A DNA stretch of 64,000 bases from an uncultured Spirochaetales bacterium (GTDB lineage Bacteria > Spirochaetota > Spirochaetia > Sphaerochaetales > Sphaerochaetaceae): positions 100,957 through 164,956 of the forward strand of contig CASEAG010000031.1 in NCBI GenBank assembly GCA_949285785.1, in the 5' to 3' direction. The stretch's first letter is position 1, and the number at the start of each line of letters is the position of its first letter. The notes beneath the pieces were generated by a model. That model saw only the letters and a list, made by a program, of their open reading frames with translations. It did not search any database and was not told the DNA's origin. The position numbers and the translations under genes are program-made. Positions 35,610-44,113 of this stretch are shown piece after piece.

Positions 35610-36503
35610 ATGAAGAGCTTCGAGGAGCTTCGCGACAGGCTTTCGGCCCATGAGGTCAAGCGCATCGTCGCAGTGGTGGCCTCTCATGACGAGCACACGC
35701 TCGAGGCTGTCGTCAGGGCCCGTAGGGAGAATCTGGTCGAGCCTCTTCTCATAGGGGATGCGGCGAAGACGGAGGAGATTCTCGCCTCCCTCGGCGAGGA
35801 TGCCTCCGCCTACAGGATCGAGGACATCGGCGACGGTGCACAGGCGGCGCAGCGGACCGCCGACCTGGCAAGGGAAGGCAAGGTCGACTGCATCATGAAG
35901 GGGCGCATCGAGACCGGTGTCTTGATGAAGGTCATGGTCAATCGCGAGCATGGAATCCGCAAGGGCGGCACGATGAGCCTGCTGGCAGTCATGGAGAGCC
36001 CGTACTACCACAAGCTTTTCGGCATCACCGATGTCGGTCTTCTCACGTACCCTGACAAGGATCAGAAGAAGGCGGCGCTGTTCAATGCGGTGGATGCGTT
36101 CCACCGCCTTGGAGTGGAGATGCCCAAGGCCGCGCTGATCTGTGCGGTGGAGAAGGTCAATCCGAAGATGCCCGAGACAGTGGACGCCGATGCGATCAGA
36201 CAGGAGGGCGTGGAGGGCTGCATCATAGCAGGACCGATCAGCTACGACCTGGCCATGGATCCGTCCAGCGCCGCGATCAAGGGCTACGAGAGCCCTGTGG
36301 CAGGAGACGCCGACATCCTCGTCGTCCCCGACATCGTCAGCGGCAACATCGCGGCCAAGACCATCACCTGCATCGGCGGTGGAAAGACCGGTGGCACCGT
36401 ACTTGGAGGTCTGGTGCCCATACTTCTCGTCTCCAGGAGCGCATCCAGCGACGACAAGTACCATTCAATCATCATCAGTGCCCTCATCGGAGGGATCAGA
36501 TAA
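35610..36503 (+). CDS. ptb: Phosphate butyryltransferase (phosphate acyltransferase)
   Basis: Converts an acyl-CoA (butyryl-, isobutyryl- or similar) to acyl-phosphate. 297 residues of the PTA_PTB family: DCIMKGRIETGVLMKVMVN, GTMSLLAVMESP, EGCIIAGPISYDLAMD and the C-terminal GGLVPILLVSRSAS. RBS AAGGAGG. Together with buk, two genes on, it forms the usual acyl-CoA to ATP module, separated here by the transporter gene. Confidence 0.94.
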   Translation: MKSFEELRDRLSAHEVKRIVAVVASHDEHTLEAVVRARRENLVEPLLIGDAAKTEEILASLGEDASAYRIEDIGDGAQAAQRTADLAREGKVDCIMKGRIETGVLMKVMVNREHGIRKGGTMSLLAVMESPYYHKLFGITDVGLLTYPDKDQKKAALFNAVDAFHRLGVEMPKAALICAVEKVNPKMPETVDADAIRQEGVEGCIIAGPISYDLAMDPSSAAIKGYESPVAGDADILVVPDIVSGNIAAKTITCIGGGKTGGTVLGGLVPILLVSRSASSDDKYHSIIISALIGGIR

Positions 36504-36519
36504 CAAATTGGAGGATGTC

Positions 36520-37827
36520 ATGAAAAAACTCAATTTCTCTGTTTGCGGACTGTCTGCAAAGCATTACATCCCGTTCCTGATCGTGATTCTCATCGCGTCC
36601 TATCTCGGGACCCTCGACAACACGATCGTCGGCGCGGTGCCATGGCTCATGGCCGTGGGCGGACTGTTCTTCTGGCTTGGAAACAACATTCCAATTCTCA
36701 ACAACTACCTCGCCGGAGGTTGTCTGCTTCCGCTCTTCGGCGCTTCCCTGATGAAGTTCCTCGGCCTCATACCCGAGGGTACGATCAGTGCTGTCACCGT
36801 CCTGATGAAGACCGCCGACTACCAGAACTTCTACGTGGCGGCGATTCTCGTGGGAAGCGTCTTCTGCATGGACAGGAAGGTCCTTCTCGGTGCAACGGCC
36901 AGATACCTTCCCGCCATCCTGATCAGCCAGGCGTTCGCCCTCGGCTTCACCGCGCTTGCAGGTCTTCTGACCGGACAGGGCGTAGGCTACTCGATCCTCA
37001 ACATCGGAGCACCCTGCATGTCCGGCGGATCGTCCGGCGCAATCACGACGTTGCCGATGACCTATTCCCAACTGTCCGGCCAGGACATGAGCGCTCTTGC
37101 CGGACCGTTCCTGTGCTACGCCTCGATCGCAAACGTCCTCGCAGTGCTCTTCGCCGCAGTCGGACGCAACGTCTTCGACAAGCTGCCCGGCTGGTCCGGT
37201 CATGGTGACATCCTCGTGGAGAAGGGCGACAAGAAGACGTCCACCGAGGAGGAGAGCAAAAAGATCGACACCAAGAGACCCGGTTCGACGAACGACTTCG
37301 CCAAGATCGGCGCCGGAATGTTCATCGCCTGCGTCATCTACGAGGCTGGCATGATCGTAAGCCACTTCGTCCCGCAGATCGCAGGCATCGCATGGGCCAT
37401 CATCATCGCCATCGTGATCAAGTGCGTGGGAATCCTCCCCGAGGAGATCTGCGACTACTCGACCTACTGGATGAACTTCATGCTCAAGAACGGTCTGCCG
37501 ATGCTGATCGCCGGTATCGGAGTGTGCTCGCTCAATCTCACGGACCTCACATCCTACTTCTCGATCGGTGCGTTCATCGTCATCGTCGTCGGAGTCGTCG
37601 GAGCCTTCATCGGGGCCATGCTCGGAGGAAAGATCACCGGTCTGTATCCGTTCGAGACCGGCGTCACCGCAGGCCTGTGCTGCTGCAACATCGGCGGAAG
37701 CGGAGACATCGCGGTCCTCACCGCGGCGGACAGGATGAACCTGCTGGCCTTCGCATCCATCTCCACGAGAATCGGAGGAGCCCTGATGGTCGTCTGGATC
37801 AGCCTTCTGTACCCGGTGCTTGCATAA
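36520..37827 (+). CDS. 2-hydroxycarboxylate transporter (CitS/CimH family)
   Basis: 435-residue polytopic inner-membrane secondary transporter. About ten transmembrane segments and both re-entrant glycine-rich loops are visible: APCMSGGSSGAITTLPM in the first half and CCNIGGSGDIAVLTAADRMNLL in the second, which carries the family signature. Family members carry citrate, malate or lactate, usually with Na+ or in exchange. A charged cytoplasmic loop (about 235-265) joins the halves. RBS TTGGAGG. Its presence defines the cluster's likely substrate class. Confidence 0.95.
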   Translation: MKKLNFSVCGLSAKHYIPFLIVILIASYLGTLDNTIVGAVPWLMAVGGLFFWLGNNIPILNNYLAGGCLLPLFGASLMKFLGLIPEGTISAVTVLMKTADYQNFYVAAILVGSVFCMDRKVLLGATARYLPAILISQAFALGFTALAGLLTGQGVGYSILNIGAPCMSGGSSGAITTLPMTYSQLSGQDMSALAGPFLCYASIANVLAVLFAAVGRNVFDKLPGWSGHGDILVEKGDKKTSTEEESKKIDTKRPGSTNDFAKIGAGMFIACVIYEAGMIVSHFVPQIAGIAWAIIIAIVIKCVGILPEEICDYSTYWMNFMLKNGLPMLIAGIGVCSLNLTDLTSYFSIGAFIVIVVGVVGAFIGAMLGGKITGLYPFETGVTAGLCCCNIGGSGDIAVLTAADRMNLLAFASISTRIGGALMVVWISLLYPVLA

Positions 37828-37867
37828 GTCAGGCTGTTGGATACCCCAGATAGTTTTACCGTCTTCC

Positions 37868-37897
37868 GTCTCCCTTTTGCCGGGGGAGGCGGGAGAC
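37868..37897 (+). other. Intercistronic hairpin before buk
   Basis: GTCTCCC/GGGAGAC with a GC-rich 16-base interior (alternative inner pairing CTCCC/GGGAG), between the transporter stop and the buk ribosome binding site CAGGAGG. No T tract; may act as an mRNA processing or stability element. Confidence 0.5.
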
Positions 37898-37916
37898 CAC
37901 CTTTCAGGAGGCGCTG

Positions 37917-39023
37917 ATGAGCTACAGGATATTCGCGATCAACCCTGGTTCCACCAGTACCAAGATCGCATTGTTCGAAGACAGGGAATGTCTGTTCGAC
38001 AGGAACATAACACATGAGGCGAAGGATCTGGCCGTGTTCAAGGACATCCCGGACCAGTTCGACTACAGGAGACGGCTGATAGAGAAGTACGTCGCTGATG
38101 CAGGCTACGACCTGGCGGATGTGGACGCGTTCGTCGGGCGCGGTGGCGGTCTGGTCAGCATGACCGGTGGAACCTACACTGTCAACGACATCATGTTCGA
38201 GCATGCGCGCACATGCTTCAAGGCAAGACACCCGGCTACGCTGGGTTCCCAGCTGGCCCGTTTCTTCGCCGACAGGTATTCGGCCCGTGCATTCGTGGTC
38301 AATCCGCCGGACGTCGACGAGTTCATCGACGAGGCGAGAATGACCGGAATCAAGGGCGTCTACAGAGAGAGCCGTATACATGCCCTCAATCAGAAGGAGA
38401 TCGCCATACGCTATGCCGAGAGCATCGGCAGGAGATATGAGGATCTGAACCTGGTCATCTGCCACATCGGCGGCGGCGTGAGCGTCACGGCGCACAGGAA
38501 GGGCAGGATGATCGATTCCAACGACATCATCAACGGAGACGGCCCGATGGCACCTACGCGGTCCGGATCGGTCTCCGTGAACCAGATAGCCGCACTTTGT
38601 TTCGACGGCAGTCATACGAAGGCCGACATGAATGCGCTTGCATCCAAGTGCGGAGGCATCACCGACTTGCTCGGTACGAGCGACTGCCGCGACGTGGTCG
38701 ACATGATCGAGCATGGCAACCGCTTCGCGAAGCTGTGCTACGATTCCATGATATACCAGATAGGCAAGTACGCCGGCAGCATGGCTGCGGCGCTGTGCGG
38801 CAAGGTCGATGCCATCATATTCACAGGTGGCGTGAGCCATGACTCGTATGTTACGGACCGCCTTGGCGAAATGCTCTCGTTCATCGCACCGACAGTCGTG
38901 ATGGCTGGCGAGTTCGAGATGGAGGCCCTTGCCAACGGAGCCCTCAGGGTCCTGGAAGGCAGGGAGGAGGCAAAGGAGTACACCGGTGTGCCGGTGTGGT
39001 CCGGCTTCGATGAGGATCGATGA
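37917..39023 (+). CDS. buk: Butyrate kinase
   Basis: ASKHA-family acyl kinase that makes ATP from butyryl-phosphate or branched acyl-phosphates. 368 residues: INPGSTSTKIALF (phosphate 1), VGRGGGLVSMTGGTY, HIGGGVSVTAHRKGRMID (phosphate 2) and IIFTGGVSHDSYV (adenosine). Works after Ptb. Confidence 0.95.
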   Translation: MSYRIFAINPGSTSTKIALFEDRECLFDRNITHEAKDLAVFKDIPDQFDYRRRLIEKYVADAGYDLADVDAFVGRGGGLVSMTGGTYTVNDIMFEHARTCFKARHPATLGSQLARFFADRYSARAFVVNPPDVDEFIDEARMTGIKGVYRESRIHALNQKEIAIRYAESIGRRYEDLNLVICHIGGGVSVTAHRKGRMIDSNDIINGDGPMAPTRSGSVSVNQIAALCFDGSHTKADMNALASKCGGITDLLGTSDCRDVVDMIEHGNRFAKLCYDSMIYQIGKYAGSMAAALCGKVDAIIFTGGVSHDSYVTDRLGEMLSFIAPTVVMAGEFEMEALANGALRVLEGREEAKEYTGVPVWSGFDEDR

Positions 39024-39772
39024 AGATGTCACTGATGCTTTTTCTTGCAATGATCGCCGCCGTCGTCCTCAGTTTCTTCATACCCGTTCTCTTCTGGGGA
39101 CGTTTCGGATTCAGGACGAAGGGCTTTGTCGCCACCGTCGTGATCGGAGCAGGCACCTATGTGGTGTATCTGCTCGTGGTAAAGACCATCATCGCGGCCG
39201 TCACGGCCTCTCTGTCCCCTGTGGCATCCGCCTTCGTCTCCGCCCTTGGCTATGCTGCGGGAATGACGGTTCTGGACATCGCTGCATACAGGCTCTTCAG
39301 AGTCGTAAGCGACGACATGAGATGCACCTTCGCCGTCGGTGTGGGGCAGGCTCTCGTCGAAAGCGCGGTCATTGTGGGAATGGCCTTCATAAACGACATC
39401 TTCTTCTCGATTCTCATCATGAACGGGACCTTCGAGTCCCACATGATGGAGACCGGTATGGCTCCCGATCAGATCGTCGCCCTGGAGAATGCGCTTGTGA
39501 ACATGCCTGCAAGCTCCCTGTTCCTGAGCGCATTCGAGCGCATGCTGTTCAGTGCGGCGCTGGTGTTCGCATCTGTGTTTCTTGGCCGTTATTTCGAGAC
39601 GGGAAGAAAAGCCAGGGCCCTGGCATTCGCATTCGTCCCGCTGTTCGTCGCCTATCTGGTGCCGGCTCTGCTTGGGACCGTATCGGATCCGTCCTTCGTC
39701 TATGTCAGCATGAGCCTGATGGCCGTGTTGTCGGTCGCGATGGTCTGGTTTCTTGGAAGAAGGCAGCCGTAA
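39020..39772 (+). CDS. Polytopic membrane protein, YhfC-like
   Basis: 250 residues with about seven hydrophobic segments. Helices bearing GVGQALVESAVIVG and FLSAFERMLFSAALVFASV resemble the two conserved glutamate-bearing helices of YhfC-type putative glutamic intramembrane proteases, but the match is by eye and partial. ATGA overlap with buk, so co-expressed. A transport or sensory role cannot be excluded. Confidence 0.55.
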   Translation: MKMSLMLFLAMIAAVVLSFFIPVLFWGRFGFRTKGFVATVVIGAGTYVVYLLVVKTIIAAVTASLSPVASAFVSALGYAAGMTVLDIAAYRLFRVVSDDMRCTFAVGVGQALVESAVIVGMAFINDIFFSILIMNGTFESHMMETGMAPDQIVALENALVNMPASSLFLSAFERMLFSAALVFASVFLGRYFETGRKARALAFAFVPLFVAYLVPALLGTVSDPSFVYVSMSLMAVLSVAMVWFLGRRQP

Positions 39773-39794
39773 GCTGCAGGGAGGATCATCCGAT

Positions 39795-40718
39795 ATGGAA
39801 GAAAAGGATCTTGGATTCATCAGGAAGGTCAGGGAGGCAAGCCCTCTGGACATATCCTCGACAGTGGTCGATGAATCGATATGCTCGCATCTCGTCTTCT
39901 TCTACAACGCACATGGACGCACCGCCGTCTACGAGAGGATGATCCGCCGTGGCGTCGAGCCTGAGGCCATCGTGCTGAATCTTCATGGCGGCGGCTTCGT
40001 CAAGGGACTGACCACCAGGGACCGCGTGTACGCAGCCGCCCTCTGCATGGGCGCCGACATCGAAGTGTGGAATGCGGACTACTCGCTCGTTCCGGAGTTC
40101 CCGTTCCCATGCGCGCTGGAGGATGTCCACGACATGGTCGCCAGAGCCAGTGAGGAGGCTGCAGGGAGGAATCTGCCGCTGATCCTCGTCGGACACAGCG
40201 CGGGCTCGTGCATGATCGCACAGCTTGCCGTGATGTATCACAGAAAGGGGGAGGGCTATCCGGCATCTGCCGTGATACTGGACTATCCTCCGGTACGGTT
40301 CGACCGTTCCTTCACCACGATGGTGGAGGATCCTGCGGACGAGAGGGCGATGCAGTTCGCACGTGATGTGGACATCTTCACCCGCGCCATGTTTCCCGAC
40401 GGAGGTGCCGATGACCATATGGCGTCCGTGATCTATGCGGACGACGATGAGATCCGGGCCTTCCCGAAGGCGTTCTTCACTCTTGGAGAGAAGGACATCC
40501 TGACTCCTGATGCATTGGAGTTTTTCCACCATCTCGAAAAGCTCGGATGTGACGTGAGGTGCACCGTATACGGGAATTCAGGCCATTCGTTCACCACAAA
40601 CAGAAAGGGCGAGTACGAGAAGGCCATCGCCGACCACGTGGCGTTCATCTCCTCGTTCTGCAGCGGTGGTGGAAAGAGTGTGGATGGCGGGGACGAAAAG
40701 GTCGGCGAGATCTTCTGA
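39795..40718 (+). CDS. Alpha/beta hydrolase, HSL-type esterase
   Basis: 307 residues. HGGGF oxyanion motif (NLHGGGFVKG), nucleophile elbow GHSAG, and probable acid and His in LGEKDILTPDA and GNSGHSF. No signal peptide, so cytoplasmic. The substrate may be an ester or lactone feeding the cluster. Last gene before a strong terminator. Start chosen by GGGAGG and by the shorter spacing. Confidence 0.88.
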   Translation: MEEKDLGFIRKVREASPLDISSTVVDESICSHLVFFYNAHGRTAVYERMIRRGVEPEAIVLNLHGGGFVKGLTTRDRVYAAALCMGADIEVWNADYSLVPEFPFPCALEDVHDMVARASEEAAGRNLPLILVGHSAGSCMIAQLAVMYHRKGEGYPASAVILDYPPVRFDRSFTTMVEDPADERAMQFARDVDIFTRAMFPDGGADDHMASVIYADDDEIRAFPKAFFTLGEKDILTPDALEFFHHLEKLGCDVRCTVYGNSGHSFTTNRKGEYEKAIADHVAFISSFCSGGGKSVDGGDEKVGEIF

Positions 40719-40746
40719 AAGGACCATCGCATCCCTTTGCATTCGA

Positions 40747-40788
40747 ACATGCAGGGCGGTCTTTCCCGGACCGCCCTGTCTTGCATGT
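40747..40788 (+). terminator. Terminator of the nifJ-esterase run
   Basis: Core stem CAGGGCGGTC/GACCGCCCTG (40752-40761/40769-40778) with a 7-base loop and a second outer pairing ACATGCA/TGCATGT. Followed by TCTTG. The 135 bases after it up to the convergent ArsR gene hold no recognisable feature. Confidence 0.85.
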
Positions 40789-40923
40789 ATCATTGGACCA
40801 TGATCTGGTCTCTTAGCGACATTGCGGATTGAGGCGATCTGCGGCAGGAATCGCTTTCCACTGGCGGAGACCACTGCCAGGTGAGCCGTCTAGCCTGATC
40901 CTGATGTAGGCTCCATTCCTTTT

Positions 40924-41280
40924 CTATCCTTCTCTGTCTGGGCAGGTTAGGTGCATCAGATCCTCGATCATCTCGTGGAGGAAGTGCGCCTCGCTGGTGT
41001 CAGATGCACGGTAGAACACCTCCTTGCCGCTGCGGCGCGAGACGACCAGACCGGCCTGGCGCAGCTGTCTCAGGTGATGCGAGACCGCGGGGCTGCTCAT
41101 CTGCATCATCGCCGAGATGTCCAGCACGCATTCCTCCCTGTGGCACAGCAGCCAGAAGATGCGGATGCGCACCGCATCGCACATCTGCTTGAGTATTGTG
41201 GAGACGATCTCGAAGTCGTCCGGAGATGGTATGTCAATCATTTCCTGTCCATGATCGTGTGGCAGTCGGATGTCGTCCAT
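40924..41280 (-). CDS. ArsR/SmtB-family metal-sensing repressor
   Basis: 118-residue winged-helix repressor. Recognition helix SSPAVSHHLRQLRQAGLVVSRR; dimer helices at both ends. The C-terminal helix carries DTSEAHFLHEMIEDLMHL, similar to the alpha5 DxH...HxxE zinc site of SmtB/CzrA, and an N-terminal HDH may add ligands. CREECVLDIS shows one cysteine in the alpha3N position, not the CVC of CadC. RBS GGGAGG. Divergent from the metal-export genes, with a shared operator between, so metal-relieved repression is inferred. Confidence 0.92.
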   Translation of the reverse strand: MDDIRLPHDHGQEMIDIPSPDDFEIVSTILKQMCDAVRIRIFWLLCHREECVLDISAMMQMSSPAVSHHLRQLRQAGLVVSRRSGKEVFYRASDTSEAHFLHEMIEDLMHLTCPDREG

Positions 41281-41336
41281 CGGAAACCTCCCGTCGGTAT
41301 TCGCAAGGATTCTATCATGAAACCGCGAAGAAAGTG

Positions 41337-41393
41337 TTGACAGACAACCTGAGCGGGTATATTATCAAATCATCAATTAAACATATATTTAAT
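41337..41393 (+). promoter_or_regulatory. Promoter and ArsR-type operator of the metal-export genes
   Basis: TTGACA (41337-41342), exactly 17 bases, TATTAT (41360-41365): a near-consensus promoter. The palindrome ATTAAA-CATATA-TTTAAT (41376-41393) right after it resembles the 12-2-12 operators of the SmtB/CzrA family and covers the initially transcribed region. Confidence 0.8.
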
Positions 41394-41409
41394 CGATTGG
41401 AGGTTTCTC

Positions 41410-41628
41410 ATGAAGAAGAGCTATCAGATAGAGGTCGACTGCGCCGCATGCGCCCAGAAGATGGAGGAGGCGACGAAGAGGACCGAAGGGGTGAAGGACT
41501 GCGTGGTCAACTTCATGATGCAGAAGATGAACGTCGAGTTCGCGGATGGTGCGGACAGGAATGCTGTCATGAAGAACGTGCTTGCCGCCTGCCGCCGCGT
41601 CGAACGCGACTGCGAGATATACATCTGA
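41410..41628 (+). CDS. Free HMA-domain metal-binding protein
   Basis: 72-residue stand-alone ferredoxin-like metal-binding domain. Its site is DCAACAQK (CxxC), the DCAxC form seen at the N-terminus of Zn/Cd ATPases rather than the GMTCxxC of copper chaperones. RBS TTGGAGG. The following ATPase lacks an N-terminal HMA domain, so this looks like the domain split off into its own gene. Confidence 0.92.
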   Translation: MKKSYQIEVDCAACAQKMEEATKRTEGVKDCVVNFMMQKMNVEFADGADRNAVMKNVLAACRRVERDCEIYI

Positions 41629-41637
41629 GGCGCTACG

Positions 41638-43521
41638 ATGAACAGGAAGCAGAAGGTGATGCTTGCACGAATACTCGTCTCGGCGGTGCTCCTTGTGGCA
41701 CTTGCATTCGTCCCCGTGACGGGGATTGCGAGACTGCTGTGCTATCTTGCGGTTTATCTAGTCATAGGATACGACATACTCTCCAAGGCCTTCTATGGAA
41801 TCGTCCATGGCCAGGTCTTCGACGAGTGTTTTCTCATGGCGGTTGCGACTGTCGGCGCCTTCGCCCTCGCGATCTACGACAGGAGCGGGGACTACAACGA
41901 GGCGATCGCGGTCATGCTCTTCTACCAGGTCGGCGAGCTGTTCCAGAGCTATGCCGTGGGAAGGAGTAGGCGCAACATAACCCAGCTGATGGACATACGT
42001 CCCGACTATGCGAACATCGAGGTCGACGGCACGCTCGAGCGTGTCGATCCATCCGATGTCGAGGTGGGAAGCGTCATCGTCGTCCAGCCGGGAGAGAAGG
42101 TGCCTGTAGACGGCCTCGTTATCGAGGGCACCTCGTCGCTTGACACCAGTGCTCTTACAGGTGAGAGTCTGCCGCGCGAGGTGGGGCAGGGTGACGAGCT
42201 GATAAGCGGATGCATCAACATCAGCGGAGTGCTGCGTGTCAGGACCACAAAGGAGTTCGGCGAGTCGACCGTGTCGAAGATACTGGACCTGGTGGAGAAC
42301 GCCAGCTCGAGGAAGTCGAGATCGGAGGACTTCATCTCGAAGTTCGCACGCGTCTACACACCGGCGGTATGCATCGGTGCCCTGCTTCTGGCCGTCCTGC
42401 CGCCTGTCGCATCGCTTGTGATCGGTGGAGAGGCCGCCTGGCATGTCTGGCTCTACAGGGCGCTCACGTTCCTGGTAATCAGCTGCCCCTGCGCATTGGT
42501 CATATCCATCCCGCTTTCGTTCTTCGCCGGCATCGGTGGCGCCAGCAAGGCCGGGGTCCTGGTCAAGGGATCGAACTACCTCGAGACGCTCTCGAAGACT
42601 AGGACAGTCGTCTTCGACAAGACCGGAACGCTGACGCGCGGGGTCTTCGAGGTCAACGGAATCCACCACAACACGCTGGAGGATGAAAGGATCCTGGAGC
42701 TTGCCGCCCATGCCGAGGTGGCCTCCTGTCACCCGATAGCCAGGAGCATCGAGCGTGCCTATGGCGGCGTCGTGGACCGCAGCAGGGTGGAGGACATCCA
42801 TGAGATCGGTGGAAACGGCGTCGTCGCCCGGGTCGATGGTCATCAGGTGGCCTGCGGAAACGACAAGCTCATGCACACTCTGGGCGTTGAGCCTGTCATG
42901 TGCCACAGCATCGGAACAATCATCCATGTGGCGATCGACGGGGAGTATGCCGGACACATCGTGATATCGGATGTCGTCAAGCCGAATTCGGCCTTGGCTG
43001 TGAAGGAGCTGAGAAAGGCAGGCGTGGACAGCATCGTCATGCTCACAGGCGATGCCGACAGGGTCGCGCGCTCTGTCGCCGAGTCGCTTGGAATCGACTC
43101 CGTCTATAGTGAACTGTTGCCTGCTGACAAGGTGGACAAGGTCGAGCAGCTGATCGCGCACAGGCGTCCCGGCCAGGCGCTGGCCTTCGTCGGAGACGGT
43201 ATCAACGACGCCCCTGTCCTGTCCAGGGCGGACATCGGAATCGCCATGGGTGCCATGGGAAGCGATGCGGCCATCGAGGCCGCGGATGTGGTGCTGATGG
43301 ACGACGACCCGCTGAAGATCGCCAAGGCCATCAGGATATCCCGCAAGTGCCTGGGCATCGTCTACCAGAACATCTTCTTCGCCATCGGCGTGAAGCTTGT
43401 CTGCCTCCTGCTGGGCGCGCTCGGAATCGCGAACATGTGGCTTGCCATCTTCGCCGACGTGGGTGTCATGGTGATCGCGGTGGTCAATGCCATAAGGGCG
43501 CTGTTCGTCGAGAAGCTGTGA
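41638..43521 (+). CDS. Zn/Cd/Pb-type P1B ATPase
   Basis: Inner-membrane heavy-metal exporter of 627 residues. Actuator TGES, transmembrane CPC (ISCPCALVIS), phosphorylation site DKTGTLT, HP locus (SCHPIARS), ATP hinge GDGINDAP. The last membrane helices contain GVKLVCLL and FADVGVMVIAVVNAIR, with the Lys and Asp that mark the P1B-2 (ZntA/CadA) group. No N-terminal HMA domain; the preceding small gene probably supplies it. Ends at a strong terminator. Confidence 0.94.
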   Translation: MNRKQKVMLARILVSAVLLVALAFVPVTGIARLLCYLAVYLVIGYDILSKAFYGIVHGQVFDECFLMAVATVGAFALAIYDRSGDYNEAIAVMLFYQVGELFQSYAVGRSRRNITQLMDIRPDYANIEVDGTLERVDPSDVEVGSVIVVQPGEKVPVDGLVIEGTSSLDTSALTGESLPREVGQGDELISGCINISGVLRVRTTKEFGESTVSKILDLVENASSRKSRSEDFISKFARVYTPAVCIGALLLAVLPPVASLVIGGEAAWHVWLYRALTFLVISCPCALVISIPLSFFAGIGGASKAGVLVKGSNYLETLSKTRTVVFDKTGTLTRGVFEVNGIHHNTLEDERILELAAHAEVASCHPIARSIERAYGGVVDRSRVEDIHEIGGNGVVARVDGHQVACGNDKLMHTLGVEPVMCHSIGTIIHVAIDGEYAGHIVISDVVKPNSALAVKELRKAGVDSIVMLTGDADRVARSVAESLGIDSVYSELLPADKVDKVEQLIAHRRPGQALAFVGDGINDAPVLSRADIGIAMGAMGSDAAIEAADVVLMDDDPLKIAKAIRISRKCLGIVYQNIFFAIGVKLVCLLLGALGIANMWLAIFADVGVMVIAVVNAIRALFVEKL

Positions 43522-43533
43522 TTCTGGAATTGT

Positions 43534-43563
43534 GCGACCTCCGCTTTCGTGGAGGTCGCTTTG
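43534..43563. terminator. Terminator between convergent genes
   Basis: Perfect 9-bp stem GCGACCTCC/GGAGGTCGC, 8-base loop, then TTTT on the plus strand. It ends the ATPase transcript and abuts the stop of the convergent acetyltransferase gene. Confidence 0.88.
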
Positions 43564-44004
43564 TCAGCGGATGTCCTTCGAATACATGACCATGTCGACC
43601 AGATGTCTGCCGTCCTCGACGACGGGATGGTCGTACTGCAGGAAGAAGCTCTTCCTGATGCCGCATCTCTTGAAGCCGTTTCTCTCATAGAAGCGTCTTG
43701 CAGGGGATGCATCCCCGGTCCCGACGACGAGCTGGATGCATCGGCCGGAAAGCTCCTGGATGATGCATGAGAGCATATTCGAGCCATGGCCACGTCCCCT
43801 GAGATGTGGAGGCACCGCGATGTTCATCAGCTCTGCCTCCTGTCCACGCATGACGACGATGGCGATGCATACTGTCACACCGTCCTCCGTCAGGGCGTAC
43901 ATCGTTCCACTGTCCAGATAGCGGCCAAGCATGGCCTCATCCTCGTCCGCCTCGAGAAGGAGGGGGACGTATCCGCTTCTGTCTCCGGTGATCTTCATGA
44001 ACAT
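43564..44004 (-). CDS. GNAT-family N-acetyltransferase
   Basis: 146 residues. Acetyl-CoA binding motif A is VPPHLRGRGHGSNML, preceded by beta4 AELMNIAV and followed by the RRFYERNGFKRCGIRKSFF C-terminal signature of RimI-like acyltransferases. GGAG lies 8 bases before the chosen ATG. Substrate unknown. It is transcribed alone. Confidence 0.9.
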   Translation of the reverse strand: MFMKITGDRSGYVPLLLEADEDEAMLGRYLDSGTMYALTEDGVTVCIAIVVMRGQEAELMNIAVPPHLRGRGHGSNMLSCIIQELSGRCIQLVVGTGDASPARRFYERNGFKRCGIRKSFFLQYDHPVVEDGRHLVDMVMYSKDIR

Positions 44005-44113
44005 GTGGAACTCTCCTTCCTGTGGAATTATAATCTAGTCCCGCAGGGCATGAGTACCGCATGCTTTCATCTTCCTTTAATGAAGACGTGCGACATTGCC
44101 CATGGAGGACATG

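Noticed and set aside
40790..40923. Hidden small gene between the esterase terminator and the ArsR gene
   Set aside because: No start with a ribosome binding site and no coding pattern on either strand.
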